A stretch of 64,000 nucleotides of DNA from Tardiphaga sp. (lineage in GTDB: Bacteria > Pseudomonadota > Alphaproteobacteria > Rhizobiales > Xanthobacteraceae), in assembly GCA_030147505.1 (NCBI GenBank), contig JASBVG010000092.1, forward strand, positions 43,485 through 107,484, written 5' to 3'. The notes beneath the pieces are model-generated. The model did not search any database and had not been told where the DNA came from. It saw nothing but the letters and a program-made list of their open reading frames with translations. The translations under genes were made by a program, and so were the position numbers. Positions 1 through 8,594 of the stretch are shown piece after piece; the stretch's first letter is position 1; each line of letters starts with the position of its first letter.

Positions 1-50
1 CGAAAACCGGCAAGACGGAAAGCGCGCCGGCATAAAGCTCGTACGGATCT

Positions 51-147
51 CGTAGGTTGGGTTGAGCGGGGCGATACCCATCCCTGCAAACGCCTAGCTG
101 AAATGAGTATCGCTCCGGCGCCATGCGCCTGCGCTCAACCCATCCCA
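51..147. repeat. Dispersed imperfect palindrome, family A copy 1
   Basis: The left arm (from about 52) carries GGTTGGGTTGAGCGG and GCGATACCCATC. The right arm (about 105-146) carries the reverse-complement theme, GAGTATCGCT and GCTCAACCCATCC. An internal segment that reads GCGCCGGAGCGA on the minus strand is shared with the copy at 60176-60276, so these belong to one family. It lies just past the 3' end of the minus-strand ClpP-like gene. Bases 1-50 hold no assignable gene. Confidence 0.65.
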
Positions 148-155
148 GAAGCGTA

Positions 156-1061
156 TCACTTCGCCGGCGCAGCGCCGCCAGTCGGGGCCTGAACTTCTGC
201 GGTCTTGGTGGTCGAGACCGTCGATGCCACCGGCTGCTTTTCATGCTCCGCGCCGCTGACGAAGCGATCCTGGATCGTCTTCGGCGCCAGCGAGGCCACA
301 GGTGTCGCCTCCGGCGCGCGCTCCTGCGGCAACACGTCATCGACCTGATGTGTCGTAACAAGGTTGGAGAGTTTCAGCTCATCCGTCGTCAGGCGGTGCA
401 GATCTTCCCATGGCGGCACGCTCAGCGAGAGCGAGATCAGATCGCCGGAGCCACCCATCTCCATCGTATATTTGGCGAGACGGCCGACATCGCGCTGCAC
501 GATCATCAGATCCTGCGCCGTATAGCTTGCCGCCTTCGGATCGTCGGCGCGGTCGCCCATCCAGATCTGATGCACGCGGACATGCGCTTCGTCCGGCACA
601 TAACGGGTCTTGCCCGACAGCAGCAGAAACACGCACATGGATTCGCAATAGGCCTGCGGCAGCACCGCCGGCTTCGTTACGCCCGACGACGACTGCAACT
701 CGATCGAAGCCCCCACCGTGGTGCGCAGGCCGAGCTTGCGCCAGCGACGGCCGATCGCGATCGCGTCATTGACCGAGCCGCCGGAGGAATCCAGTACGAC
801 GGTAGCGCCGCTCAGGTCATGATCCCGCGCGAATTCGTCGAAATCTTTCTGCGTATCCCCGGTGACGATGCCCACGGCCGTGAACCAGCCACGGCAATTC
901 GGCTCGCAGGCGACCCAGGTGAAGCGCATCGGCAACTTGCGTTCTTCCATGACGGCCGCGGAAGCGGCGGTAACCGAGAATGCGGCCCCGAAGCCCGGCA
1001 GTGCGATGCAAACGGCAATCGCACGCAGCAGCGCCGACCCACTCGAACGAAACGACCGCAT
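156..1061 (-). CDS. Exported ClpP/crotonase-fold periplasmic protein
   Basis: The protein has 301 residues and a signal peptide at about 1-36, ending after TAASA. The body has the layout of COG3904-type ClpP-like periplasmic proteins. A glycine-rich DSSGGSVNDA loop (about 91-100) would form the oxyanion hole, Ser141 sits in CESMC, and His164 in VRVHQ fits the second catalytic residue. This suggests a serine peptidase-like fold in the periplasm; substrate and activity are unknown. A longer reading from 1124 exists, but residues before MRSFRSS look unlike a leader and the signal peptide fits the start at 1061. The C-terminal 60 residues are low complexity (Pro, Ala, Thr). It is a lone gene followed by a dispersed palindrome. 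Confidence 0.75.
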   Translation of the reverse strand: MRSFRSSGSALLRAIAVCIALPGFGAAFSVTAASAAVMEERKLPMRFTWVACEPNCRGWFTAVGIVTGDTQKDFDEFARDHDLSGATVVLDSSGGSVNDAIAIGRRWRKLGLRTTVGASIELQSSSGVTKPAVLPQAYCESMCVFLLLSGKTRYVPDEAHVRVHQIWMGDRADDPKAASYTAQDLMIVQRDVGRLAKYTMEMGGSGDLISLSLSVPPWEDLHRLTTDELKLSNLVTTHQVDDVLPQERAPEATPVASLAPKTIQDRFVSGAEHEKQPVASTVSTTKTAEVQAPTGGAAPAK

Positions 1062-1305
1062 CAAGCTCAACCCGGTTCCTTTCCCGCGCTCACATGAGAG
1101 CTGGCTACTGAGCAATGGCCACACCGAACGCTCATGATTCCGTCACACGGGCGTTATCAAAAACCTATCCTGCCCGCGTCCCGCGTCCAGTTACTTTTGC
1201 TGCACCGCATGCGATAAACCGGCAGGTGTGACCCCTGTGCATAAGCGCTGCGGTTCCCTGCCATGAAACCCGGCAAATCTTGACCGATCCGATAGCAAGC
1301 AGATC

Positions 1306-1650
1306 ATGAATCACTCATCCGCATGCCCGCATTGCATCGGTATCATCCGACGGTCCCCACGGAATCTTGGCCGAGGTGCGATCTGGCTTTACCGCCACAG
1401 CTTCTCGCCGCTGGTCGGCTTCAATTGCCGTCACATCCCGTCGTGTTCAATCTATGGCGACGAGGCGATCGAACGCTACGGGCTGTGGGCCGGAGGCTGG
1501 ATGACATTGGCACGCCTGCTGCGCTGCCAGCCCTGGGGAACATCCGGCATCGACAATGTGCCGGCAACGGCGCCCGCCGACGCGCGCTGGTATTTGCCTT
1601 GGCGCTATGCGCGCTGGCGCGGCGTCAATGATGCCGCAGGTGCAGAATAG
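1306..1650 (+). CDS. yidD: YidD family membrane protein insertion efficiency factor
   Basis: This 114-residue protein matches YidD (DUF37). It has the Cys-rich core CRHIPSCSIYGDEAIERYG (about 42-60) followed by RLLRCQPWG and a G.DNVP motif, with the three family cysteines in place. YidD is a small amphipathic protein at the inner membrane that helps YidC-dependent insertion. In most bacteria yidD sits between rnpA and yidC; here it stands alone, ending 3 bases before the convergent MFS gene. The family's usual PTCS reads PSCS here. N-terminal CPHC (residues 8-11) is an added feature. The start ATG has only a weak upstream purine run. Confidence 0.85.
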   Translation: MNHSSACPHCIGIIRRSPRNLGRGAIWLYRHSFSPLVGFNCRHIPSCSIYGDEAIERYGLWAGGWMTLARLLRCQPWGTSGIDNVPATAPADARWYLPWRYARWRGVNDAAGAE

Positions 1651-1653
1651 AAC

Positions 1654-2817
1654 TCACATCGCAACGTGCGTTGCGAGACGCCGGCTCCACAGGATTGCCG
1701 ACAAGGCGGTGGCGAGAAAAGCCATCGCGACAAAGCCAGATGCGTGGAAGTGACCGCCGGCGAACAGCAGGCCGCCGATGCCCGATCCGATGGCCTGGCC
1801 GACATAGAGCATCGAGGTATTGAGCGACACGGCTGCTGCGCCCGCGGCCGGCGCGGCCATGATCAGGCGCACCTGCTGCATCGAGGTGATGGCGCCGAAC
1901 CCGAGGCCCCAGATCGCAACGCCCAGCGCCATCACGGCGAGATGGCCGGCACCGACGGTCCACACCGACATCCCCGCCAGCACGAGCGAAGTCGAGAGGA
2001 TGGAGGTTCGAAGCGGTCCCCAATTGTCGACGATGCGCGTCGCCGTCATGATGCCGAGGAAACCACAGACACCGTAGATCGCGAACACGGAGGCCGCTGC
2101 ATCGTGCCCTGCTCCGGCCAGGCGTTCGAGTAGCGGCGCCATGAAGGTGAAGATCGAGAACTGTCCAGCGATCTGCAGGGTGGTGATCAAGAGCAGTAGC
2201 AGCACGAGCCGGTTGCGCGCCAGCGCAGACCATGTGGAGAGATCGACCGGCGCGCCGAACAGACCGCGCGGAATCCGCCACATCAGCAGCGCAAGGCTGA
2301 TGCAGCTCATCGCGCCGACGACGCCATACACTTCGCGCCAGCCGAACCGGCTCGCAATGAATGTCACCAGCGGGAGGCCGACCGCCGCGGCGAGTGTCCA
2401 GCCGAGAAAGACGTAAGCGACGCTGCTGGCGCGCTTTTCCGGCGGCACCAGCATGCCGACGACACCCGCCGCCTGCGGCGTGTAGGGCGCAGCCGCGATG
2501 CACATGACGAGGCGTATGGCGAGCAGGACGGTGTAATTCGGCGCAAAGGCCGATGCCAGATTGCACACAGCGACGACCGCGATCACCCCGATCAGCATGT
2601 ACCGGCGCTCGACGCGGCTGGTCAGCCAGGACATCAGCGGCGAGCAGATGCACAGCATCACCGCGCCGAAGGTGATGAGAAGTCCTGCTTCCCGGATGGT
2701 GACGCCGAGCCCGGCCGACAACTCGCCAAGCATCGCCGTCGGCCCCAGCAAGCCAATGCCGGTGACGAAATTGCCGATCATGAGCGCGGTGGGAGCGAAG
2801 GGGCGAGCTTGGGACAA
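1654..2817 (-). CDS. MFS transporter (AraJ/sugar-efflux-like)
   Basis: It encodes a twelve-helix major facilitator of about 387 residues. Typical features are PTALMIGNFVTG at the start of helix 1, a charged loop between helices 2 and 3 (SRVERRYML), and long alternating hydrophobic stretches. It resembles the AraJ/YdhP type of drug or sugar efflux proteins; the substrate cannot be told. The start is uncertain. The frame is open to an ATG at 2952, but that would run into the thrS ribosome binding site and has no ribosome site of its own. A TTG at 2817 places the start next to MSQARPFAPTALM, the usual N-terminus of such proteins, and leaves an intergenic palindrome free. It is divergent from thrS. 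Confidence 0.8.
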   Translation of the reverse strand: MSQARPFAPTALMIGNFVTGIGLLGPTAMLGELSAGLGVTIREAGLLITFGAVMLCICSPLMSWLTSRVERRYMLIGVIAVVAVCNLASAFAPNYTVLLAIRLVMCIAAAPYTPQAAGVVGMLVPPEKRASSVAYVFLGWTLAAAVGLPLVTFIASRFGWREVYGVVGAMSCISLALLMWRIPRGLFGAPVDLSTWSALARNRLVLLLLLITTLQIAGQFSIFTFMAPLLERLAGAGHDAAASVFAIYGVCGFLGIMTATRIVDNWGPLRTSILSTSLVLAGMSVWTVGAGHLAVMALGVAIWGLGFGAITSMQQVRLIMAAPAAGAAAVSLNTSMLYVGQAIGSGIGGLLFAGGHFHASGFVAMAFLATALSAILWSRRLATHVAM

Positions 2818-2831
2818 GATGCGGTACTTTA

Positions 2832-2891
2832 GTGATGCAACCGTGACCGCGTCAAACCATGCCAGCCCCTGCCGCAGCGGTGTTGCATCAC
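2832..2891. promoter_or_regulatory. 10-bp inverted repeat between MFS gene and thrS
   Basis: GTGATGCAAC (2832-2841) and GTTGCATCAC (2882-2891) are perfect inverted copies 40 bases apart, in the divergent MFS/thrS region. The right arm ends 72 bases before the thrS start. They could be paired operator half-sites or the foot of a leader hairpin. The core TGATGCAA/TTGCATCA recurs in the palindrome at 17515-17548. No T-box or other known leader is recognisable. Confidence 0.45.
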
Positions 2892-2963
2892 CCGAATCGC
2901 CTGCTATACCGCTGTTCCCGCTTACCTGCGCCCGTGTGCAGGAGTGAGCCACAGGAGAAAGAC

Positions 2964-5000
2964 ATGTCAGACAACTACAAGCCGCCGTCCGATTTCCAGT
3001 TCGGACTTGCCAACCTCGCCCCCGTACCCAGCAGCAATGTCAGCCTCACCTTCCCGGACGGCGCCGTGCGCCAGTATCCGACGGGCACAACGGGCTTCGA
3101 CATCGCCAAGGGCATCTCGCCCTCGCTCGCCAAGCGCACCGTCGCGATGGCGCTGGATGGCGTGGTCACCGACCTCAACGATCCCATCACCGCCGACGCC
3201 AGGCTCGAGCTGATCAATCGCGACGACCCGCGCGCGCTGGAGCTGATCCGGCATGACGCTGCGCATGTGCTCGCCGAGGCCGTGCAGACGCTGTGGCCCT
3301 CGACGCAGGTGACCATCGGTCCCGTGATCGAGAACGGTTTCTACTACGACTTCTATCGCGAGGAGCCGTTCACGCCGGAAGATTTCGCCGCCATCGAGAA
3401 GAAGATGCGCGAGCTGATCGCGGGCGACAAGCCCTTCACCAAGGAAGTGTGGGACCGCGAAAAGACCAAGCAGGTGTTCCGCGACAAGGGTGAAGCCTTC
3501 AAGGTTGAGCTGGTCGACGCCATTCCCGGCACCGAGCCGATCAAGATCTATTACCAGGGCGACTGGTTCGACCTCTGCCGCGGCCCGCATATGACGTCCA
3601 CCGGCAAGATCGGCAACGCGTTCAAGCTGATGAAGGTGGCCGGCGCCTATTGGCGCGGCGACAGCAACAATCCGATGCTGACGCGCATCTACGGCACCGC
3701 CTTCGCCAAGCAGGAAGACCTCGACGCCTATCTCAAGCAGATCGAGGAGGCGGAGAAGCGCGACCACCGCAAGCTCGGCCGCGAGCTCGACCTCTTCCAC
3801 TTCCAGGAAGAAGGCCCGGGCGTCGTGTTCTGGCATCCGAAGGGCTGGACCATCTTCCAGGCGCTGATCGCCTATATGCGCCGCCGCCTCACCGGCGACT
3901 ATCAGGAGGTCAATGCACCGCAGATCCTCGACAAGGGCCTGTGGGAGACCTCGGGCCACTGGGGCTGGTACCGCGAAAACATGTTCGCGGCGCAGTCGGC
4001 TGGTGATGAAGCCGAAGACAAGCGCTGGTTCGCGCTCAAGCCGATGAACTGCCCGGGCCATGTGCAGATCTTCAAGCACGGGCTGAAGAGCTATCGCGAC
4101 CTGCCGCTGCGTCTCGCCGAATTCGGCGTGGTGCATCGCTATGAGGCCTCGGGCGCCATGCACGGCCTGATGCGCGTGCGCGGCTTCACCCAGGACGACG
4201 CGCATGTGTTCTGCACCGAGGACCAGCTCGCCGACGAATGTCTCAAGATCAACGACCTGATCCTGTCGACCTACTCCGACTTCGACTTCGGCGACATCGT
4301 GGTGAAACTCTCCACGCGGCCGGAGAAGCGTGTCGGTACCGACGAGATGTGGGATCACGCCGAGCGCGTGATGGCCACCGTGCTGTCGATGATCGAGAGC
4401 CAATCGGGCGGCCGCATCAAGACCGAGATCTCGCCGGGCGAAGGCGCGTTTTACGGGCCAAAATTCGAATATGTGCTGCGCGACGCGATCGGCCGCGACT
4501 GGCAGTGCGGCACGACGCAGGTCGACTTCAACTTGCCGGAACGTTTCGGCGCGTTCTATATCGATGCTGACGGATCAAAGAAGGCACCGGTGATGGTGCA
4601 TCGCGCGATCTGCGGCTCGATGGAGCGCTTCATCGGTATCCTGATCGAGCACTATGCCGGCAACTTCCCGCTCTGGCTCTCGCCGACGCAGGTGGTGGTC
4701 ACCACGATCACGTCGGAAGGCGACGAATACGCCAAGGTCGTCGCTGCGGCTGCCCGCAAGGCTGGCCTCCGCGTCGAGATCGACCTGCGCAACGAGAAAA
4801 TCAACTACAAGGTCCGCGAGCACTCGCTGGCCAAGATCCCTGCTCTTCTCGTGGTCGGCAAGAAGGAAGCCGAGACGCATTCGGTCTCCGTCCGCCGCCT
4901 CGGCAGTGAAGGCCAGAAGGTGTTGTCTACCGAGGAAGCCATCGCCGCGCTGGTCGAGGAAGCGACCCCGCCGGATATCAAGCGGGCCAAAGCGAGCTGA
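2964..5000 (+). CDS. thrS: Threonyl-tRNA synthetase
   Basis: This 678-residue class II synthetase charges tRNA-Thr with threonine in the cytoplasm. An N-terminal TGS domain (VSLTFPDGAVRQYPTG, about residues 25-90) is followed by the editing domain with HDAAH (about 130-135) and the CRGPH motif. The catalytic core has the zinc-binding MNCPGH, the motif-2 region RYEASGAMHGL, and HRAICGSMERF near motif 3. The anticodon-binding domain fills the last 100 residues. An upstream ATG at 2859 is in frame, but 2964 has AGGAG six bases ahead and gives the usual length. A short extension of about 24 residues precedes the TGS domain. The small gene at 5004 follows within 3 bases. Confidence 0.97.
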   Translation: MSDNYKPPSDFQFGLANLAPVPSSNVSLTFPDGAVRQYPTGTTGFDIAKGISPSLAKRTVAMALDGVVTDLNDPITADARLELINRDDPRALELIRHDAAHVLAEAVQTLWPSTQVTIGPVIENGFYYDFYREEPFTPEDFAAIEKKMRELIAGDKPFTKEVWDREKTKQVFRDKGEAFKVELVDAIPGTEPIKIYYQGDWFDLCRGPHMTSTGKIGNAFKLMKVAGAYWRGDSNNPMLTRIYGTAFAKQEDLDAYLKQIEEAEKRDHRKLGRELDLFHFQEEGPGVVFWHPKGWTIFQALIAYMRRRLTGDYQEVNAPQILDKGLWETSGHWGWYRENMFAAQSAGDEAEDKRWFALKPMNCPGHVQIFKHGLKSYRDLPLRLAEFGVVHRYEASGAMHGLMRVRGFTQDDAHVFCTEDQLADECLKINDLILSTYSDFDFGDIVVKLSTRPEKRVGTDEMWDHAERVMATVLSMIESQSGGRIKTEISPGEGAFYGPKFEYVLRDAIGRDWQCGTTQVDFNLPERFGAFYIDADGSKKAPVMVHRAICGSMERFIGILIEHYAGNFPLWLSPTQVVVTTITSEGDEYAKVVAAAARKAGLRVEIDLRNEKINYKVREHSLAKIPALLVVGKKEAETHSVSVRRLGSEGQKVLSTEEAIAALVEEATPPDIKRAKAS

Positions 5001-5003
5001 GCC

Positions 5004-5216
5004 ATGAGCGATGATGACGAGATCGAGATCGAAGCCTTCCCGCTGCGGTCCTATCAGCTGATCCCGGACCCGAACCGGCCGGACGTGGTGGCGCTCGCGC
5101 TCGAGACCGAGCGCGGCCACAGCCTCTATCTGGCATCGCGTGCGGTGCTGGAGGATCTCGGCCGCGATCTCCTCGATCGCGCCGCGAAGATGCCGGAACA
5201 CAAGACGGCAACCTAG
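5004..5216 (+). CDS. Small acidic conserved hypothetical protein
   Basis: It encodes 70 residues with a strongly acidic N-terminus (DDDEIEIEAF) and no signal peptide or membrane segment. The start lies 3 bases after the thrS stop, so it is probably co-transcribed and may be translationally coupled. A rho-independent terminator follows 35 bases later, which closes a thrS-small-gene unit. No domain is recognised; a role tied to translation is only a guess from position. Confidence 0.65.
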   Translation: MSDDDEIEIEAFPLRSYQLIPDPNRPDVVALALETERGHSLYLASRAVLEDLGRDLLDRAAKMPEHKTAT

Positions 5217-5250
5217 CGCCCGGCAGGCGATCACAATCCGTCTAAAAGAC

Positions 5251-5277
5251 AAGGGCCCGCCTCAACGCGGGCCTTTG
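5251..5277 (+). terminator. Rho-independent terminator after thrS unit
   Basis: GGCCCGC (5254-5260) pairs with GCGGGCC (5267-5273) around a six-base loop CTCAAC, followed by TTT and preceded by AA. It sits 35 bases after the small gene and before the nitroreductase gene. Confidence 0.85.
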
Positions 5278-5329
5278 TGCGTGGTATGCGATCAATCAAA
5301 CTGCATCGCCCACTTGCGAGACATTGCCC

Positions 5330-5896
5330 GTGACCGACACGATCGAATTCCTGAAGACCCGCCGCTCTGTCAAGCCGCGCGAAATGTCGGGCAAAGGCCC
5401 CTCCTCCGCCGAGCTTGAAACCATCCTGACCATCGGCGCGCGGGTGCCGGATCACGGTAAGCTCGCTCCGTGGCGCTTCATCGTGTTCGAGGCCGATGCC
5501 CGCAAGCGCGCCGGCAATGTGATCGCCACGGTGTTCGCCCGCAAGAATCCGGATGCACCGCATGAGACGGTCGAAGCGGAGAAACAGCGTCTCACCGAAG
5601 CGCCGCTGGTGATCGCGGTGGTCTCCTCGCTGAAGCAGCATCCGAAGGTGCCGGCCTGGGAGCAGGAACTGTCGGCCGGCGCGAGCTGCATGAACATCGT
5701 CGCGGCCGCCTCGGCGCTCGGTTATGGCGCCAACTGGCTCACTGGCTGGTTTGCCTTCGACCGGGACGTGCTGGCAGGGCTGGGCCTGACTGCCGACGAA
5801 AAGCTTGCCGGCTTCATTCATATCGGTGGCAAGCCGGACAGGGCGATCGAGGATCGTCCGCGACCGGATTTGAAAGATCTGGTGACGCGGTTCTGA
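5330..5896 (+). CDS. Nitroreductase family protein (YdjA-like)
   Basis: This 188-residue FMN-dependent oxidoreductase has the family's N-terminal RRSVK (about 11-15, FMN phosphate contact), RVPDHGKLAPWRF (active-site loop), a central AGASCMNIVAAASALGYGANW helix region and a C-terminal GFIHIGG. It is short, like the YdjA/RutE-type minimal nitroreductases. The start is GTG at 5330, which gives MTDTIEFLKTRRS; a TTG at 5324 is in frame but leaves only three bases after GAG at 5318-5320. The natural substrate is unknown. It converges with the GGDEF-EAL gene, 10 bases apart. Confidence 0.88.
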   Translation: MTDTIEFLKTRRSVKPREMSGKGPSSAELETILTIGARVPDHGKLAPWRFIVFEADARKRAGNVIATVFARKNPDAPHETVEAEKQRLTEAPLVIAVVSSLKQHPKVPAWEQELSAGASCMNIVAAASALGYGANWLTGWFAFDRDVLAGLGLTADEKLAGFIHIGGKPDRAIEDRPRPDLKDLVTRF

Positions 5897-5906
5897 ACCG
5901 CGTCCC

Positions 5907-8393
5907 CTACGCCGCCTGCGACGCCCGGCTGCCGAATTTCTGCAGCAACACGTTGAGTTCGGCCGCCGGCTTCGCGGCGCTGAACAGATAGCCCTGCACT
6001 TCGTTGCAGCCTTCCGCGCGCAGGCGCTCGAGCTGTTCCCTTGTCTCCACGCCCTCGGCCGTCGTGGTGATATTCATGCTGCGGCCGAGACCGGAGATCG
6101 CACGCACGATCGCCATGCAGTCCGGGCGCTCGACCAGATCCTTCACGAAGGAGCGGTCGATCTTGATCTTGTCGAACGGGAAACTGCGGAGATAGCTTAG
6201 CGACGAATAACCGGTGCCGAAATCATCCATGGAAATACGGACCCCGAGCGTACGGAGTTGATGCAGCGTCGCGATATTCGCTTCGGTCTCGGCGAGGAAC
6301 ACGCTTTCGGTGATTTCCAGCTCCAGCCGGTGCGGCGACAGGCCGGAATAAGCAAGCGCTGCCACGACAACCTGCACGAGGTTGCGGCTGCGGAACTGGA
6401 CCGGTGAAAGATTGACGGCCACCTTCACATCGTCAGACCACTTCGCAGCTTCCGCGCAGGCAGTGCGCAGCACCCATTCGCCGAGCGCGACGATCAGGCC
6501 GATATCCTCGGCCACCGGGATGAAATCGGCCGGCGAGATCATGCCCTTGTCGGGATGTCTCCAGCGCAGCAAGGCCTCGAAGCCGACAATGCGGTCGGCA
6601 GCGATATCGACCAGCGGCTGATAGTGTAGTTCGAATTCACCATCTGCATAGGCACTGCGCAGATCGAGTTCCATATCGCGGCGTTTCTGCGCTTGACGAT
6701 CCATCTCCCGCTCGAAGAAATGATGCACATTGCCGCCTTCGGCCTTGGCGCGATACAGCGCCATGTCGGCGTTGCGCATCAGCTCTTCGCTCGTCATTCC
6801 GTCGCCCGGCGACAGCGCGATGCCGATGCTGGCACCTATCACCACTTCGATGTCATCGCCCATGTCATATGGCGCGCTGATGATCGCGATCATGCGCGCG
6901 GCAAATTCATTGACCTCGTTGAGCGTGACGTCAGAGGTCAGGACGACCGCGAATTCATCGCCGCCCAATCGCGCCACCAGATTGCTGCCACGGACCTCGT
7001 TGCGCATCCGCACGGCAACTTGCTTGAGCAAGCGATCGCCAGTCGGATGACCAAAGGAGTCGTTGACGTTCTTGAACAGATCGAGGTCGATGCACAGAAC
7101 AGCTACGTGCCGCTCGGGATCGTTGTGATCGAGTGCTTGCGCCAGCCGCTCCTGGTAGAAGACGCGGTTCGGCAAATCGGTGAGAGCATCGTGATGCGCC
7201 ATATGGGCAACCCGCGCCTCGGCCTTGCGGCGCTCGGTGATATCGACGATGGCAACAAGGAAGCCGTCGCGACCGTCGAACACCACCCGGCGACCATAGG
7301 TCAGAACCTGAATTTCGGTGCCATCGGCCTTGATGTGCCGCCAGTTCTGATCGGACTGATAGCTGTCGCCGAGCTGGGTAAGCGCGCGCGTATGCGCCTC
7401 CCATTCGTCGCGTGGCCAGATCTCTTTCAACTCCATGCGCAGGAAGGATTCGCGCTCATAACCGTAATGCGCCACAGCAGCATCGTTGACGCTGAGAAAG
7501 CGCATGGTCTCGGCGTCGAACACCCACATGGGCATCGGATTGCCATCGAACAGCAATCTGAACGAAGCATCGCGACGCTTGATTTCGGTGATGTCGGAGA
7601 CGGTCAGCGAGACCAGATCTCCGAACGCGGTGGCGGTAAGACGCAGATTACGCTCGTCGCTATCGATCTCGAGGCGGCCACTGGCTTCCGAGCCGTTCGT
7701 CTTTTTGGCGATCATCGACAGCAGCCAGCGCGTGACATCGGGAAGACACAGCGCATGTCCGCCTTCGCTCAGACGTCGCCATTGCAGCTCGGGCGCCGCG
7801 ACTTTCAGGAGGCGAGCTGCACCCTGATTGTGATGGACAATCTGGAAATCGAAGGCATGGTTTGCCGAATTACGGATCGCGGCGAGTGAGACGATACCCT
7901 CGTCGGTGGAGGAAAAGATCGCATCCACCAGATTATAGCGCGGCCCCTGCTCGTTGATATAAGCGCCCACCAATTTGACGCCCCAGCGCGATGCGGTTGG
8001 CAGGGCCAGAATGTCATAGGTCTGCACCAAACCGTCGCGCACGCAATGCGCCGAGGCGAGATGCGGCCGACCCGTTTGCAGCGCGCAATTGGCGGCCTCG
8101 GTCAGCGCCCTTGCACAATCCGGCGGCAGGACATCGAGCGGGATATCCCAACGCTCGTCGCCCAGCCATTGCTGGACATAACGCCCGCTGCGGGAGACCT
8201 CGTAACTGTCGCCGCGAGATTTCAGCAGCACGATGTGATCTGCCATACGACCGAGGCTACCGAGCATCACCTCTTCATAACCGGGAAGGATCTGCCCCGG
8301 CCGCACGGCCGCTTGCCACTTGCGCTGCAGAGCAGGAATGTCGTCGAAAACTTTGACGTCCGCATTGGCGGATAACTTCTTGGCCGCGATCAC
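5907..8393 (-). CDS. PAS-GGDEF-EAL cyclic-di-GMP signalling protein
   Basis: This 828-residue cytoplasmic protein has an N-terminal PAS-like/FIST-free sensory region (about 1-270), a clear PAS domain (about 280-390, ending DITERRKAEARV), a GGDEF domain (RLGGDEFAVVL, about 475-485) and an EAL domain (GFEALLRWRHPDKG, then the catalytic-site motifs FGTGYSSLSYL and KIDRSFV). Both catalytic motifs look intact, so it may make and break c-di-GMP. The inhibitory I-site position upstream of GGDEF reads RGSN instead of RxxD, so product feedback is probably lost. No transmembrane segment is seen. It stands alone. Confidence 0.92.
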   Translation of the reverse strand: MIAAKKLSANADVKVFDDIPALQRKWQAAVRPGQILPGYEEVMLGSLGRMADHIVLLKSRGDSYEVSRSGRYVQQWLGDERWDIPLDVLPPDCARALTEAANCALQTGRPHLASAHCVRDGLVQTYDILALPTASRWGVKLVGAYINEQGPRYNLVDAIFSSTDEGIVSLAAIRNSANHAFDFQIVHHNQGAARLLKVAAPELQWRRLSEGGHALCLPDVTRWLLSMIAKKTNGSEASGRLEIDSDERNLRLTATAFGDLVSLTVSDITEIKRRDASFRLLFDGNPMPMWVFDAETMRFLSVNDAAVAHYGYERESFLRMELKEIWPRDEWEAHTRALTQLGDSYQSDQNWRHIKADGTEIQVLTYGRRVVFDGRDGFLVAIVDITERRKAEARVAHMAHHDALTDLPNRVFYQERLAQALDHNDPERHVAVLCIDLDLFKNVNDSFGHPTGDRLLKQVAVRMRNEVRGSNLVARLGGDEFAVVLTSDVTLNEVNEFAARMIAIISAPYDMGDDIEVVIGASIGIALSPGDGMTSEELMRNADMALYRAKAEGGNVHHFFEREMDRQAQKRRDMELDLRSAYADGEFELHYQPLVDIAADRIVGFEALLRWRHPDKGMISPADFIPVAEDIGLIVALGEWVLRTACAEAAKWSDDVKVAVNLSPVQFRSRNLVQVVVAALAYSGLSPHRLELEITESVFLAETEANIATLHQLRTLGVRISMDDFGTGYSSLSYLRSFPFDKIKIDRSFVKDLVERPDCMAIVRAISGLGRSMNITTTAEGVETREQLERLRAEGCNEVQGYLFSAAKPAAELNVLLQKFGSRASQAA

Positions 8394-8594
8394 GACACAT
8401 CCTTGCGAAACTTGTACCGGTATCCGCTATTCAGGCTTGCTCGCTTAATGCCGTGTAAACGTTTTGCGGCCGAAGGCCTCCACGTCCTCATGCCACAGCT
8501 CAAACTCGCGCGATGGTTAGTTCGCGATTCACAACAATGACAAGGGGATGACAGTTCGATCGCATTCGATGCGAATGCGCTGATATCGCAGCAA

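Noticed and set aside
1..54. Possible 3' end of a gene entering from the left
   Set aside because: Two plus-strand frames end at nearby stops (31-33 and 52-54), but the pieces are too short to identify or choose between.
2818..2963. T-box or other leader control of thrS
   Set aside because: No T-box core, specifier loop or terminator/antiterminator was found; only a wide 10-bp inverted repeat is present.
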